From assembly GCA_019096155.1 (NCBI GenBank), contig JAHCVI010000006.1:992001-1056000 (forward strand): a stretch of DNA of 64,000 bases, given 5' to 3'. This DNA comes from Staphylotrichum longicolle (Eukaryota; Ascomycota; Sordariomycetes; Sordariales; Chaetomiaceae). The position numbers and the translations under genes were made by a program. Of the stretch, positions 1 to 11,111 are shown piece after piece (within the stretch, counting starts at the first letter, position 1; each line of letters opens with the position of its first letter). The notes under the pieces are model-generated. The model was not told where the DNA came from, did not search any database, and saw only the letters and a program-made list of their open reading frames with translations.

Positions 1-442
1 TGGTAATGAAGACCAATTTTCGGCGTTATGAGCCTCAAACGTGCCGTTGGCACAGGGCGGAAAGGGGAGAAAAGGGGCGGGTGGACATCCAATGGGCCCG
101 AGCGCCAGCAAGTTGTCAACTCTCTGTCAATCGATGTCGCCAGCAGGGGAGCTTGACATGTTCTGGCCATTTCGTTTATAAAATCAGATCAATATCAGAT
201 CAAGCACCGCTGGTCCGTGTCTTTGTAGCTTTTGGCATGGGTACAGGTCTCAATCTCTTTTCCTGCCCTTGGTTCTATTCCTCGGGGGTTGTCTTCGACG
301 CTTCTCTCTCGTCTCTGCGAGGTCTTCTTTACTTCTCATCGGAATTGTGACCCGTGGCTGCGATCTGGCTTCCAGATCTGCTGGGAGCACCAGAGTCTCG
401 ACCGGTGCTAGCCAAGACCACCAAGAAAGCAAACCAAGAACA

Positions 443-1133
443 ATGGCACTCTCTTTCACCGATGGGTCTCCATCGGCCACAATCTCAAGGTCTGGCGTTT
501 CCTTTCCCCCCCCGCGAACACTACTTTGTTGAGCACACATACCTACTCCGTCTGGCGCCTGTATCCCCATACCACTGAGTCTAATCCCAACCTTGCCTCA
601 GCAACCCAAACGATGCTGCTTTGACCCGAACGCCGTCGAATGACCCCGGCCCCCCCAACCAGACAGCCTCGGCCCCTCCGCCCAACAACAACAACAACAC
701 CAACAACACAGAAGCAGTAGCAGTAGCAGCAGCAAACTCCACCGGAGAACCGCACTCCCAGCACCTGGTGTCTTGGCTTGCCACCCAATCCCAGCACGAT
801 AATAGCCCGCTACACAGCCGGCTCGCCGGGCAGCCGACCCCGGCAGCTGCTGCCGGTGCTCACGACCGCTCCACCTCCGTGACAGAGTACAAGGCACGCG
901 CGGAGAGGTTGCTCGGCTGTTTCAGCGGGCGTTTTGCTCTCCCCTCCAGGGACAGCACCCATGATGGAGGCATGGGCGGTGGAGTACTGGATGGTGCCTT
1001 AGTTGGCAGCGGCGTTGACGACGATGCACTTGAAGGCATTTTGGTGCGCGACGTCCCTGACGAGGCCTCAGTACGGGAGCTGTTTGACAGTGACTTTGAT
1101 GGTGATGTGGGCGAGGCCGGTTGTGACTGCTGA
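443..1133 (+). CDS. Hypothetical low-complexity protein, two exons
   Basis: Two exons, 443-489 and 602-1133, join in frame across a 112-nt GT..AG intron (490-601) to give about 192 residues starting MALSFTDGS. I do not recognise the protein. It has an Asn/Pro/Ala-rich stretch (about residues 28-65), a short possibly helical segment around VTEYKARAERLL, and an acidic Gly/Asp-rich tail ending in CDC. No signal peptide or membrane segment is visible. A TTATAAAA-like TATA element lies near 176-183. The exon join preserves frame exactly, which supports the model, but the amino-acid composition is poor evidence by itself, so the gene could be a lineage-specific orphan or spurious. Confidence 0.4.
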
Positions 1134-1809
1134 AGACTGCCCGGCTCTTGTGGGGGGATGATGCAAGCCGAGATAATGGGATGGGATGACGTGCTTGAAG
1201 ACATTTTGGGTAACATGATGGTAGTTACTTCCAGAATTTGGATGGAGCTGGCTGCTAAAAAACCGTTGGATGGAGCTGGCTGCTAAAAAACCGTTGGATG
1301 GAGCTGTTAAATTAAGGTTCTCGAGTTCGGTGGCAAGGGTTCCATTTGACATTGTTTCTCCAACCAGAAAGTCAGGGACCCAATAAGACTACGCATTGAG
1401 ACCCTCTTGGTTCTTTCTTTTCTCATCTCAAACAGATGGCTCCTCGCTCGTATTCAGTGTAACTCTGAGCGAAATTAGAAAGCGGTATTGGAAGAACAGA
1501 CTCTCTTTTATCGAGATTACGGCTGGCATGAGCGACCGCTGGGGCGGCATGGCGATGAGGTGCAGGTCTCTTCTCCTTGGCATTACACGACGAGGCCAGA
1601 ACAACACACGGGGAATAGACGGTTCAAGGGAAGCTTCGTGAAGTCAGAAGGACACTGGACTAGATCATGGGTTGTTTGATATATCTAAAAGCTTCCCCCA
1701 TTTCGGCTCCAACAGAGATCACTTCCATCATCTAGTCATGCCCGTCCTGCTGCCTTGATCCATCACCGTCACACCATCACTCGCTCTCCCAGAATAAACT
1801 CATCCCACT
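1134..1809. other. Intergenic, no gene seen
   Basis: Apart from the 28-bp tandem repeat, I see only short ORFs on both strands without recognisable motifs or splice-linked partners. It holds the 3' flanks of the genes on either side. Confidence 0.5.
1238..1306. repeat. 28-bp tandem repeat, about 2.5 copies
   Basis: A 28-bp unit starting TTGGATGGAGCTGG and ending AAAAAACCG is repeated perfectly at 1238-1265 and 1266-1293, followed by a 13-bp partial copy (1294-1306). It lies just downstream of the small gene at 443-1133. The perfect identity points to recent slippage. It could serve as a length-polymorphic marker; no coding role is visible. Confidence 0.85.
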
Positions 1810-2962
1810 TCACAAGTACCCACAATCACCTCGCTGACCCCGTTCAAGAAACCTCCACACGTTTTGCCCTCTGATATGGGCAACCGGAAGCGACAACCGG
1901 TCTCCAAACCCAAACCGCCAGCTATGCCGCAACTCGAACAAAAAGTGCCGATCAGAAAGAGATTCAAAGAAATCCACGCCATCTTCACCCACCCCTTTGT
2001 CACCCGATACAGCGCTCCTCAGCACACCTGGGTCGATCGCATCAGCAAACCTAACATACTGCTCGCACTCTCCCGAGTACAACTCCTCTGCAAGTCCAAC
2101 CCGGAACCTCCCCACCCTCTCCGCATACGACGGTTCAAACCGCGCCATCACCTCGGGCGTCCAAAACAAAACAGATCCCGCGGCACCGCGTTCCGCCCAT
2201 CCCAATCAAGGCCCGATTCCTCCGGCAGGCGCTTCAGGCTGCGCCGTGGCTCGCCCTCGAGATCCCACAGCGCGGTTCGGGGCAGCTCGGGCAGCAGCAT
2301 GGTGATCTCGGTGATGTGCGTGCCGAACTGGACGCGCAGGAGCCGGGCGAAGAGGCCGAACCTGGACGGGGCGGTACTCGTGTTGAGGACCACCTCGAGC
2401 CAGCGCTTGGACGGCACCATGACGCGCTGGAGCGTCTTGTAAATACGCGGGCAGAGGACGCGCTGACCCAGCATGCAGAACCAGCTGGTGCGGGCGAGGC
2501 AGATGTCGGTGGCCGGGTGGAGGTGGGTGGTGTAGATTGCTAGACGAGCCTGTTAGAGACGAGGAAGTTGGAAAGGGATGGGGAAAAGGGGCGGCTGAAC
2601 CTACCGCTGCGCGAAGCCTCCCGTGCCTGGGCCCGGCATTCCTCGTGGTACTTTGCGGTCACCGCCCTGCTCTCCTTGCAGGTTGCTGCCAGCGTCTTGA
2701 CGTCCCCGCGGCTCTCGGACGCGACGGGCTTGAGGCAGTGCGAGAGCAAGACCCGTGGCCGCTGCGCGGCTGCCAACGCGGCCTCCCACACCAGCAGCCT
2801 GAGCTCCTTCGGCAGCTCCATGAAGCGAGGGAAATTCAACGCTGCCGAGGGGTTTGAGGGCTGCGCTGGGGCATCTGAGGCCAGTGAGGCATCCAAGGGT
2901 GGCGAGGAGGAAGGCGATTGCGCCAATGGGGGCGAGACTCTGTCTTGGTCCTGAGGCGCCAT
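1810..2962 (-). CDS. 2EXR-domain protein, with a frame break
   Basis: Exon 1 (2962-2605) starts at MAPQDQ and carries the 2EXR signature FPRFMELPKELRLLVWEAAL, followed by a conserved-looking TLAATCKESRAV segment. A 65-nt intron (2604-2540; branch point CTAAC, acceptor CTAG) joins exon 2, which continues AIYTTHLHPATDICLARTSWF. Around 2205-2240 the coding signal moves to another frame (LFWTPEVMARFEPSYAERV and on to 1810). No GT..AG intron fits there, and the shift equals loss of one base. 2EXR proteins are a large fungal family of unknown function, often with F-box-like N-terminal folds. The family call is firm; the intactness of the 3' half is not. An uncorrected indel or a real frameshift would look the same. 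Confidence 0.7.
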
Positions 2963-5358
2963 TTCAATGTGCAACTAGCGGGAACAACGTTGCAAAAATG
3001 TTGATTCTATTAGAGGATAATTCAGGGAATCGAGACACAAACTCAAGTTTCTCACCGAAACGTTACTTCTGTCCTGTGCTAAGGTGTGGAATGTCTGCGA
3101 GCATGGCCAGCTGACCATCGGGGCAAAGTAGTATTTCACACGACATCGTCTGCATGTGCATGACGCTGTTTGAGATGAAATGGACTTTACAGTATCTGAA
3201 ACAATGAGGTATGTGGTCAGGCTATGTCTGCATGTCTGAAAACTTGCAGATGCAGGCCAGATGGATGGGACACCAAGCCATACGGTGGGCTTGGAAAATT
3301 CTCCCTGCTGGAGATATCTCAGCAGTGCAGTGCTCATAGGCACGGATGGCAAGCGGTGCCCTCAATGCTGGTGACCGGCCATAGAAATAAACAACTACGA
3401 ATTTACGTCATCTATGATTTCGAATTGTGTTTGTGATCAAATTTTATGCTTCTGATGCCTCTCGCCTCGATTTGTGAACACGGCGAGCACTCAAAATGCG
3501 TAGATGGGTTCGTGTGCGCGCTAACCTGCCGGTCGGATCTCACTAGGGCAGTTGACCTTCGACCTCGACGAGTGGTCGTGGTCCAGAAGTCGGCTCGGTG
3601 GCTTGGTTACAGTATTCCTGGCCGCGGGCAGCAAGTGGTATTAGGGGAGAAGACTTGAGGCAGATAGAGTACCATAGGCGGCAACGGGTTTTGGTTTCGA
3701 TCTCCTCCCCCCCGGATGGTCTCTCCGTCTTCCTGACCCTGCAGCTGCTCCCTGACCTTACCTACCTGGTACCCAGCTTGGGTGGGAGAAGCCAGAGACA
3801 AACTCAAAGCCGCGCTGTGCATCAATCCGGTGACTCTGCGGATAGCCTGGTGAGATGGATATCCAGAGGCAAAATGCCTCTGTAAAATGTTGAAATCAAG
3901 CACCTTGATGTTTGGGCGAAGGCGGACAGCAAGCCCGGCCAAGAGCCGTGTATACTTGGAGGCCTAACGTGATGTCCGGATGGGAAGCAATTAGGAGCCG
4001 GGAAGACATTCCGTCGCTCCGAATGGCAGACATTTGAACTGCCCCTGCTCGACGGACATGGCATCGCGAGATTCTCTTTTCCAATCTCAAGTCCACACAC
4101 GGTGTATTCGGCTCCATCCCCGACGCCGCGTGCCCTTTACACCTTGCATTAAATCACCACACTCGATTCATCGCCGCCTGCAGTCACTAACTGTCCCAAC
4201 CTCACTTGCGTCAATCACCTCCGATTTGCCCCTTGCACCATCACACCCGCCGCTCTCACCCAATTGCTCCAAAGCTGCACCAGCTCGCCCAATTCACTTA
4301 CATCGCCCTCCGCGACTTGGCTTTCACCCGGATCTCCTCCTTCCACCAGTCTCCCGCGCGAACCTCACAATTATCCTGCAACTTACCTGTCCCGGCCTTC
4401 ATTGGACCCTGTCCCTCGAGCACCTCCCCAGCGGCCACTTCCATCCGAGGGTCGTCTACGGACACCTCACCAACCCTCGAGCCGTCCGCTCCCTCTCCCT
4501 CCGCGCCAACGGCATTCTCGGCGATTCGTGCTGCTATTGCCGTGGCGAGAGTACAAAGGCGCCTGAGTCTGGGATGTGAAGCCGGGGTATAAATGAATGG
4601 CATGTGTGGGTGGAGTGGAGAAAGTGCGTGCCCATAGGTGGGTGTGGTATGGCTAGCGGGAGAAGTTGGGTTGGGCGAGGAGATGGATAAGCTGGGTAAT
4701 GGCTGCGAGGGAATGAGCAAAAAGAGAGTTGGAGATGACACTTGATGGCCGATGCGTAGCCATGTCTGTACATCCCGAGTCGTGTTTAGTGTTGCGCGGA
4801 CCACGAGTCGGATCAAATCCCGGGGAGACCCTGTCAAGACCCTGGATCATGTTAGCCTCATGCACCGGATTCTCCGCGATATTGCATCCTCAGGGGTTTA
4901 GCGTGCTGATTCAACCTGATTCGCTCCCTTCTCGCTACCAGAGAATGACCGGGTAAGCTTGTTGTACGCAGCAACGCAGTCAACAGGGCGGGAATGGGCC
5001 TGCAACCGGTTAGACCAAGAAGACAGCGGAATGCCAGAAGTCTCGGGTAACCCTGTAAGGCACATTTGCATGCAGGTAGGATGCCAATCCCTGACCTGAA
5101 CCATGGATCGGGTCGACTCCCGCGCGGAATGGATTCGTTATGGTCGTGCGTCTGCAGCAGGGTGAGGAGACGAGCGAGAAATGCCGTCGCAATTTACTCC
5201 AGCCCCGCGCGGCTATGTCCCTTCTGGATAATGGGAATCTGTAGAAATACCTTGCCTCCTTTGTCCTCCCCCCCGCTGTCGCAGATCTGCCGTTCTGCCT
5301 GTGAAACCTGTGTCTTTTACCACCCACCCTGATCCTGTGGTTCCATATCACATTGACG
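2963..5358. other. Intergenic, weak ORFs only
   Basis: About 2.4 kb without a supported gene. At 4206-4592 (plus) and 4298-4837 (minus) there are overlapping Pro/Ser-rich ORFs of 128 and 179 codons; neither shows a domain, signal peptide or splice-linked extension, and they are mutually exclusive. Part of the right end must be the promoter of the GMC oxidoreductase gene. Confidence 0.4.
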
Positions 5359-7198
5359 ATGAAGGTCTCACAGTCTCTGGTGGCCCTCGCTACCCTCTCT
5401 GCCGGTGTCTCCGCCGGTGCCTCTGCCGAGCAGTATGACTACGTGAGTACAAACCCAACACCGCGCATTTCTCCAGGAAGCGTGCAGCTTTGTGCCAGTT
5501 TTGCTCACATTGTTCAAGATCGTCGTCGGTGGCGGGACTGCCGGTACCGCCCTGGCTACGCGTCTAAGTCTCGGCCTTCCCAGGTCCAGGATCCTGCTCA
5601 TCGAGGCCGGTCCCGCTGCCCTGGATGACGTGAGGATCAACATCCCCGGTTTCCGCGGGTCCATTCTGGGTTCCAGCCTCGACTGGAACTTCACCACGGT
5701 GGCACAAGCCTCTTTGGGCGGCCGGTCCATTGATGTCAACCGCGGCAAGGTGCTGGGAGGCTCGTCCGCCATGAACTATCTTTGCTACGACCGTGCGTCG
5801 GCCGCTGAGTACGAGGCTTGGGCGGAGCTCGGCAATCCCGGCTGGGGTTGGAACACCATGATCAACGCCATGACCAAGTCGGAGAACTTTACGGGGACGG
5901 ACAACGACAGGCATGGCTATACGGGACCCATTCGAAACTACTACAATCGCGTCGTCTATCCCGTCCTGCAGCTGTGGAAGCCCGCTGTGAGTGCACTGGG
6001 CATCAACATCAATGACAAGAGCTTGGGCGGCGAGCCGATCGGTGTAGGGTTCCAACCCACCAATATCGACAAGTCAAAGCGCACCCGTTCCTACTCAGCC
6101 AACAGCTATCTGCCGTTGGCTGGCAAGAACCTAGTTGTCAAGACCAACACCCAAGTCGCCAAGGTCAACCTGGTCCGATGCGCAGGCTCGCGTCACGAGG
6201 CTACGGGTGTGGCCCTCTCTAACGGCCAAGTCATCACGGCCAAAAAGGAGGTAATCTTGTCTGCCGGCGCCATTCAGAGCCCTGGCCTCCTCGAGCTCTC
6301 TGGTGTCGGCCAGTCTGCGGTTCTCAGCGCGGCGAATGTCACCCAGCTCATCAACCTCCCAGGCGTTGGCGAGAACTACCAGGACCACATTCGCGTCTCC
6401 AACACATACAAACTCAAGGAGGGCATCGACTCGTTTGACAACCTCATCTACGACAACACCGGCGCCAACGCTACAGGCGAGGTACAGAAGTGGTTGAACG
6501 GCGAGCTGTCCCTGTATGAGTACACGAGCGCGGCTTACGGCTTCATGAACTGGCAGCAACTCAACGTCGACACACAGATGAAGCAGCTCGCCAAGAGCCT
6601 CTTCGGTTCCAGCAAGAACGTCGTCGATGCCAAGAAGCTCCAGTATCTCAGCAACGCCAAAGTGCCGTCGGTCGAGTACCTCTACGAAGCCAACTTCATC
6701 GGCGCCTTCGGCTATCAGGGCGGCAACTACGTTACCCTCTTCTCGACCGTCATGCACCCCTTTTCGCGCGGCAGCGTTCACATCAATCCAGCAGACCCAC
6801 AAGGCAAGCCCGTCATCGACCCCAAGTACTTGAGCAACGAGTACGACCAGAAGGCGCTCGTCGAGGCGGCCAAGTTCGCCCGCCAGATCGCTAACACCGA
6901 GCCCATCAAGTCGGCCTGGACGGCCGAGACGGAGCCCGGCCCGGCCGTGCAGACCGACGCACAGTGGCTGGCTTTTGTCAGGCAGGCCATGGGCAGCTTC
7001 TACCACCCCACGGGCACCTGCGCCATGCTGCCCCGCGAGAAGGGCGGTGTCGTCGACGCCGACCTCCGCGTCCACGGGACGACCAATCTGCGCGTCGTTG
7101 ACAATAGCATTATTCCCATCATCCCGTCCGCTCACATCCAGACCGCCGCGTACGGTATTGCTGAGGTTGCTGCGGCAAAGATCATCGCCGATGCGTGA
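5359..7198 (+). CDS. Secreted GMC oxidoreductase (glucose-methanol-choline family)
   Basis: Exon 1 (5359-5442) encodes a signal peptide (MKVSQSLVALATLSAG..A) ending EQYDY. A 76-nt intron (5443-5518) leads into exon 2 (5519-7198), which starts with the FAD-binding motif IVVGGGTAGTALA. The total is 587 residues, the usual GMC length. Other family marks are the second GMC signature GKVLGGSSAMN, the ILSAGAIQSPGLLELSGVG motif, and the C-terminal FYHPTGTCAM and SAHIQTAAYG motifs, whose histidines (about 524 and 567) are 43 residues apart, as in glucose oxidase. The enzyme should be an FAD-dependent alcohol or sugar oxidase or dehydrogenase acting outside the cell, perhaps feeding H2O2 or reduced quinones to lignocellulose breakdown. 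The substrate cannot be told from motifs. Confidence 0.93.
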
Positions 7199-7930
7199 GC
7201 GGAAAGGCGGAAATGGGGCGCTCGAGGAGCATCTGATTGTAGTAGATAGTCAATAAGTCACTTTACTCAACAGCGGAGAGGTTTGAACTGCTTTGGGCAA
7301 GGCAGCAAAAGTGCATGAAGCCTCTATGTTTTGCCTCTTGTGTTGCTAGTAGCTGGTGTTGTCCCCTTCGAGGTGCATCGGACGCAAGTTTGAGACGGAG
7401 AGAACAGTTTGTGGAGTCCAGCCAGTGCACTACGAGCAGTTCCCAATAGTTTCGTGCAAAAGTAGTAGTGCGTGAGTGGTCCTGTTAGGTGCGATGATGT
7501 TCGGTGACGTACGAGCGGGTGTTCGCCTCCAATCATCTTCCACATAAAATACCACCAACGGCAATGCGGCTCATTGGAGCCACTCACACACCCAAGCAAG
7601 TGCCACGGTGCCGAACGAAACATTGCCGCGTACGTTGAAGATGTCTCCGCAAGCTTGATGCCGACTCCCGCTGCGGGCGGAGTAGTATTCCTGTGAGTTT
7701 GTGAGGCGTAGATCATCGATCCTCTCCAACCGTCCCCAATTCTCCGTCATGACCTGACCGCACCATGACGACATGGACCTCCAAGACTGATATCTACCTC
7801 CCTTCCGCCTGAAGTAGGGGAGCGGGAGTTTGAAAGTCATCACATTGATGGAATTCTAGTTTGTGCCAGAATCTTTCAAACGATTCATACTGCCCATTTG
7901 AGAACACATTAGCGCATCCGAAGACCCAAA
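7199..7930. other. Intergenic
   Basis: Holds the 3' flank of the GMC gene and the promoter of the next gene. Short minus-strand ORFs here show no recognisable motif. Confidence 0.5.
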
Positions 7931-8661
7931 ATGTCAGAACGCGGCCCCGGAAAGGAACAACTCAATGAGATCGCTCAGCAGGCCGAGCGAGACCTCAACA
8001 CCTACCAGTCTAAGACGGGCACAGGCAAGGGACGGGCCTCAGGACTCGAAGACTATGGCGTCAATGACACCATTGATCAAAAGTTCCCCGGCGCTACTGT
8101 CAAGGTCGGCGAGAACCTGAAGACGAACAGGAGCTACGACCGCCCGATCACCGCCGAGGAGGGCGGCGACGTCGATGACACCGGACGGTGAGCATGCCGC
8201 CCTTCTTCGCTTTTTCTCTCAGAAAGGTAGCTGACCGTGACAGCTTCGTCCGCGGCTCCGCGTACGAAGGCGCCGGCGGCCCAGAGCATAAGACCGCCCA
8301 CATCTACCAGCACAACCCAGGCAAGATTGACGAATCGACAGTCAAGGGCTGGGGCAAGGACCCGCGGGAGCTGGAGCGGGCGACCATCCGCACCGACAAT
8401 GTGCTGCCAGCCGACCAGGCGCTCGGCGGGCGCGCCCGGGAGCCGCTGAAGAAGGGCGAGGTGTCGGAGCAGGGTCGGCTGGCGGCCAAGTCAAACGTCG
8501 GTTTGTCGGCAGAGAGCCGCCAGGAAGTTCCTTCCCAGGGGAGCCGCGGCAGCCAGTTCAAGGGGGAGTATTATGAGACGCCTGAGTCGGTGCCGGACCA
8601 GAGGGCGGATCAGGGCGAGGTGCCGCCGGGGTCGGTGACGGAGACTTCGAGGAATCTTTGA
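7931..8661 (+). CDS. Hydrophilic conserved-type hypothetical protein
   Basis: Exons 7931-8187 and 8244-8661 join in frame across a 56-nt intron (donor GTGAGC, acceptor GACAG), giving 224 residues. The protein starts MSERGPGKEQLNEIAQQAERD and is highly charged and Gly-rich throughout (for example AEEGGDVDDTGR, GKIDESTVKGWGKDPRELE). It lacks a signal peptide, membrane segments and cysteines. The composition resembles intrinsically disordered, LEA-like stress proteins of ascomycetes, but I recognise no named family, so that role is a guess. The start is the only ATG that opens the frame, and the context AAAATGT is acceptable. Confidence 0.75.
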
Positions 8662-8852
8662 AGTGTCGTGAGAATGTGGACTGGTAGGTGGAGGGGCCTG
8701 TCAATTCCTGCATTGAGAAATGCTGAACTCAGAAGAAAAGAAAAGAAAAAGAAAAAAAGAATCTCCAGTATCGTGTTGAAGTTCCTTTCCTGATAAGCAT
8801 TGTGCAGTTCTACGTTGGCGTGCATCCGAGATATTTCTTCGTGAATAAGGTA

Positions 8853-8896
8853 ACGTACTTTATAAGCGAGCGGGACATATAAGCGAGCGGGACACT
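8853..8896 (+). repeat. Left terminal inverted repeat
   Basis: Starts ACGTACTT and then contains two exact head-to-tail copies of the 17-mer TATAAGCGAGCGGGACA (8861-8877, 8878-8894). It pairs with the right repeat over 44 bp with a single C/T difference. The internal duplication may be a doubled transposase-binding site. Confidence 0.92.
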
Positions 8897-8961
8897 AAGT
8901 TCTTGGCACGACGCGTCCTTCTTCCTCCACCCCTAACAGCGCGTTTTTTCTATTACCAAGG

Positions 8962-10612
8962 ATGTCTTCTACTTCAAAGGAAGCTAGGGTAATCTTGGCC
9001 CTTAAAGCTCTTCAAGATGACGAGAACTAAGCCTCCGAGCTGCGGCTAAGCTCTACAACGTGCCAGTTTCAACCCTCGGCTACCGACATGCCGGCCGAGC
9101 TCTACGACGCGATCTTCCAGCCAACTCGCAGAAGCTTACCGATCTAGAAGAGAAGACTATAGTTCAGTATATAATTGAGCTATACGAGCGAGCTTTTCCG
9201 CCAAGGCTTTGTAGTATAGAAGATATAGCCAACCAACTACTCGCGAACGCGACGCGCCCCCTATCGGCAAGCTCTAGGCTCACAACTTCGTCAAACGCCA
9301 GCCAGCTCTCCATACGCGGTACTCGCGTAGATACGACTACTAGAGAGCCAAGTGCGAAGATCCAAAGGTCATTAGCAAGTGGGTTTACCCTCGTACGAAA
9401 CGTCAAGGCCAAGTACGGCATCGTGGATGACGATATCTATAACTTCGACGAGACTAGGTTTATAATAGGCATCATCTTTACAGGCATAGTAGTTACAACC
9501 GGATAGCCGTAGCAAGGCAAAGCTAGTGCAGCCTAGTAACCGCAAGTAGGCAATGGTAATATAGGGCGTCAATGCCCTCGGCTAGGCAATCCCTCCGTTT
9601 ATTATCTTGGCCGCGTAGTACCACCTCGCCAACTGGTATACCAAATGCAACCTCCCTACCGACTAGCGCATTGCAACTACCGAGAATGGCTAGACTACCA
9701 ATATAGTAGGCCTAGATTGGATCAAGCACTTCGACTTCTATATAGCGCCTCGTACGAAAGGCAAATATCGGTTATTGATCCTTAATAGCCACGAAAGCCA
9801 CCACTCGACCGAATTCGAGCTCTACTACCAGCAGAACAATATCATCACACTTTATATGCCTCCGCATTCCTTATACCTCCTCTAGCTACTCGATATTGGC
9901 TGCTTTGGGCTGCTAAAGAAGGCGTATAGTCGCCAGATCGAGGACCTGATGCGGATACATATCAACTACGTAAGCAAGCTCGAGTTCCTCTGCAGCTTCC
10001 GCAAGGCCTTCTTCGCCTCGATGACGGAGAAGAATATCTAGGGTGGCTTTGCAGGCGCTAGGCTTATACCGTACGACCTAGAAAGGGTACTCTCCAAGTT
10101 AGATATCAAGCTTCGTACGCCAACGCCCCTGAACTCGCGGGCCGGCACACTACAACCTTGGGTCTTCCAGACACCGCACAACCCTCGAGAAGCGACCTCG
10201 TAGTCAACGCTCATCAAGACTCGCATTGCCAACCACCAGAATAGCTCCCCGACTTCAATGTTGGCTACTGTGGACCAGCTTGCCAAGGGAACAATGGCTG
10301 TGATGCACTAGGTGACCCTCCTTCAGGCAGAGGTCTCTTCGCTCCGCAAGGCCAACGAGGCACTAAGCAAGCGCCGGAGAGCCAAAAGACACGCATATAG
10401 CTTGGAGGGTCACTTACTGTACAGGGTGCGCAAGAGGCACTAGTCCAGGAGGCCGTGGGTGAGGAGGGAGTGCAAGAAATGAAGCCGGGTGGCAGTGGTA
10501 CAGGGGGGGGTCGTACGAAGGTTCGGTGCTGTGGTGTGTGCGGCAAGCCTGGCCATAATGCCCGCACTTGCCAGGAGGCTGTAGAAGCATCTAATTCATC
10601 TATTTCTAATAT
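8962..10612 (+). pseudogene. Degraded pogo/Fot-type transposase with CCHC zinc knuckle
   Basis: Fragments in several frames match a fungal DDE-1 transposase in order. First is an N-terminal helix-turn-helix region (start MSSTSKEARVILALKAL; then KLYNVPVSTLGYRHAGR and DLEEKTIVQYIIEL). Next is the DDE core (YNFDETRF; then RLLILNSHESHHSTEF, MPPHSLYLL). Last is a C-terminal region with SKRRRAK and a CCHC zinc knuckle (CGVCGKPGHNARTC, near 10530-10573). In the core frame four stops, all TAG, sit where relatives have Gln: 9883, 10039, 10201 and 10309. All four fit CAG to TAG, a C-to-T change at CpA as made by RIP. A stop and a frame change also break the N-terminal part. No functional transposase can be made. 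Confidence 0.88.
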
Positions 10613-10676
10613 AATTATAGTTAGTTCTTAGTGTTGTTATAGTATTTTCGAGGATAGTTGTTATAGAGTGGTAGAG

Positions 10677-10720
10677 AGTGTCCCGCTCGCTTATATATCC
10701 CGCTCGCTTATAAAGTACGT
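10677..10720 (-). repeat. Right terminal inverted repeat
   Basis: Inverted copy of the left repeat with one mismatch (ggaTatat against ggaCatat when read inwards). It also holds the duplicated 17-mer. Confidence 0.92.
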
Positions 10721-11111
10721 TATATATTTTAGTTATACGGTAGTTAGCAACAGAACGAGTGTTTGCTGACCGGCAGCCCCAGAACTGTGTTTCCTCCATT
10801 GATTGCAAATGGCTCAAGGCAACTATCAATGGAGGCAAGCAGTGGTTGCGCGAGAACCTTGATGGCCGGACTCTGATTCTCGCTCTCGCAGTCAACAAAA
10901 CGAGCTTCCCCTTCGTTCCTTCCCGTCTTTCTTCCCCAAACTCTCAAACCAACAATGCCCTCCGCCGTCTGTCCGACCGACCCAGCCTTTTCACTGCGAC
11001 CCATCCACCTCAATAAACCACTTCTCAATCTTCAGTCACTGGTGTTGCCTCCAGACTGCAGAGATTTGATGTCTAGAACTGACGGGTGAGTGAAAAAAAA
11101 CCACCATCAGC

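Larger units (their letters stand above)
8853..10720 (+). mobile_element. Tc1/mariner pogo/Fot-type DNA transposon, inactivated
   Basis: An 1868-bp element is bounded by 44-bp terminal inverted repeats (8853-8896 and 10677-10720, one mismatch) and flanked by TA on both sides (8851-8852, 10721-10722), the TA target duplication expected of Tc1/mariner elements. Between the repeats is a degraded transposase. Both ends are intact, so the element is structurally complete. The flanks are ordinary intergenic DNA between a hydrophilic-protein gene and a broken F-box gene. Confidence 0.92.

Noticed and set aside
4795..4830. GGATCAAATCC, a B-box-like word
   Set aside because: No A-box at the right distance and no cloverleaf can be drawn.
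4206..4837. Overlapping 128- and 179-codon ORFs on opposite strands
   Set aside because: Mutually exclusive, Pro/Ser-rich, without domain, splice-linked exon or other support.
6131..7135. 334-codon minus-strand ORF
   Set aside because: Exactly antisense to the GMC oxidoreductase; GC-rich third positions keep the opposite strand open, and the translation has no family motif.
9883..10311. Alternative genetic code, with TAG read as Gln, to explain the transposase stops
   Set aside because: Several genes here end normally at TAG (for example the kinase stop after QQRS and the NRNL end are standard stops), and the long clean genes contain no internal TAG; RIP explains the pattern better.
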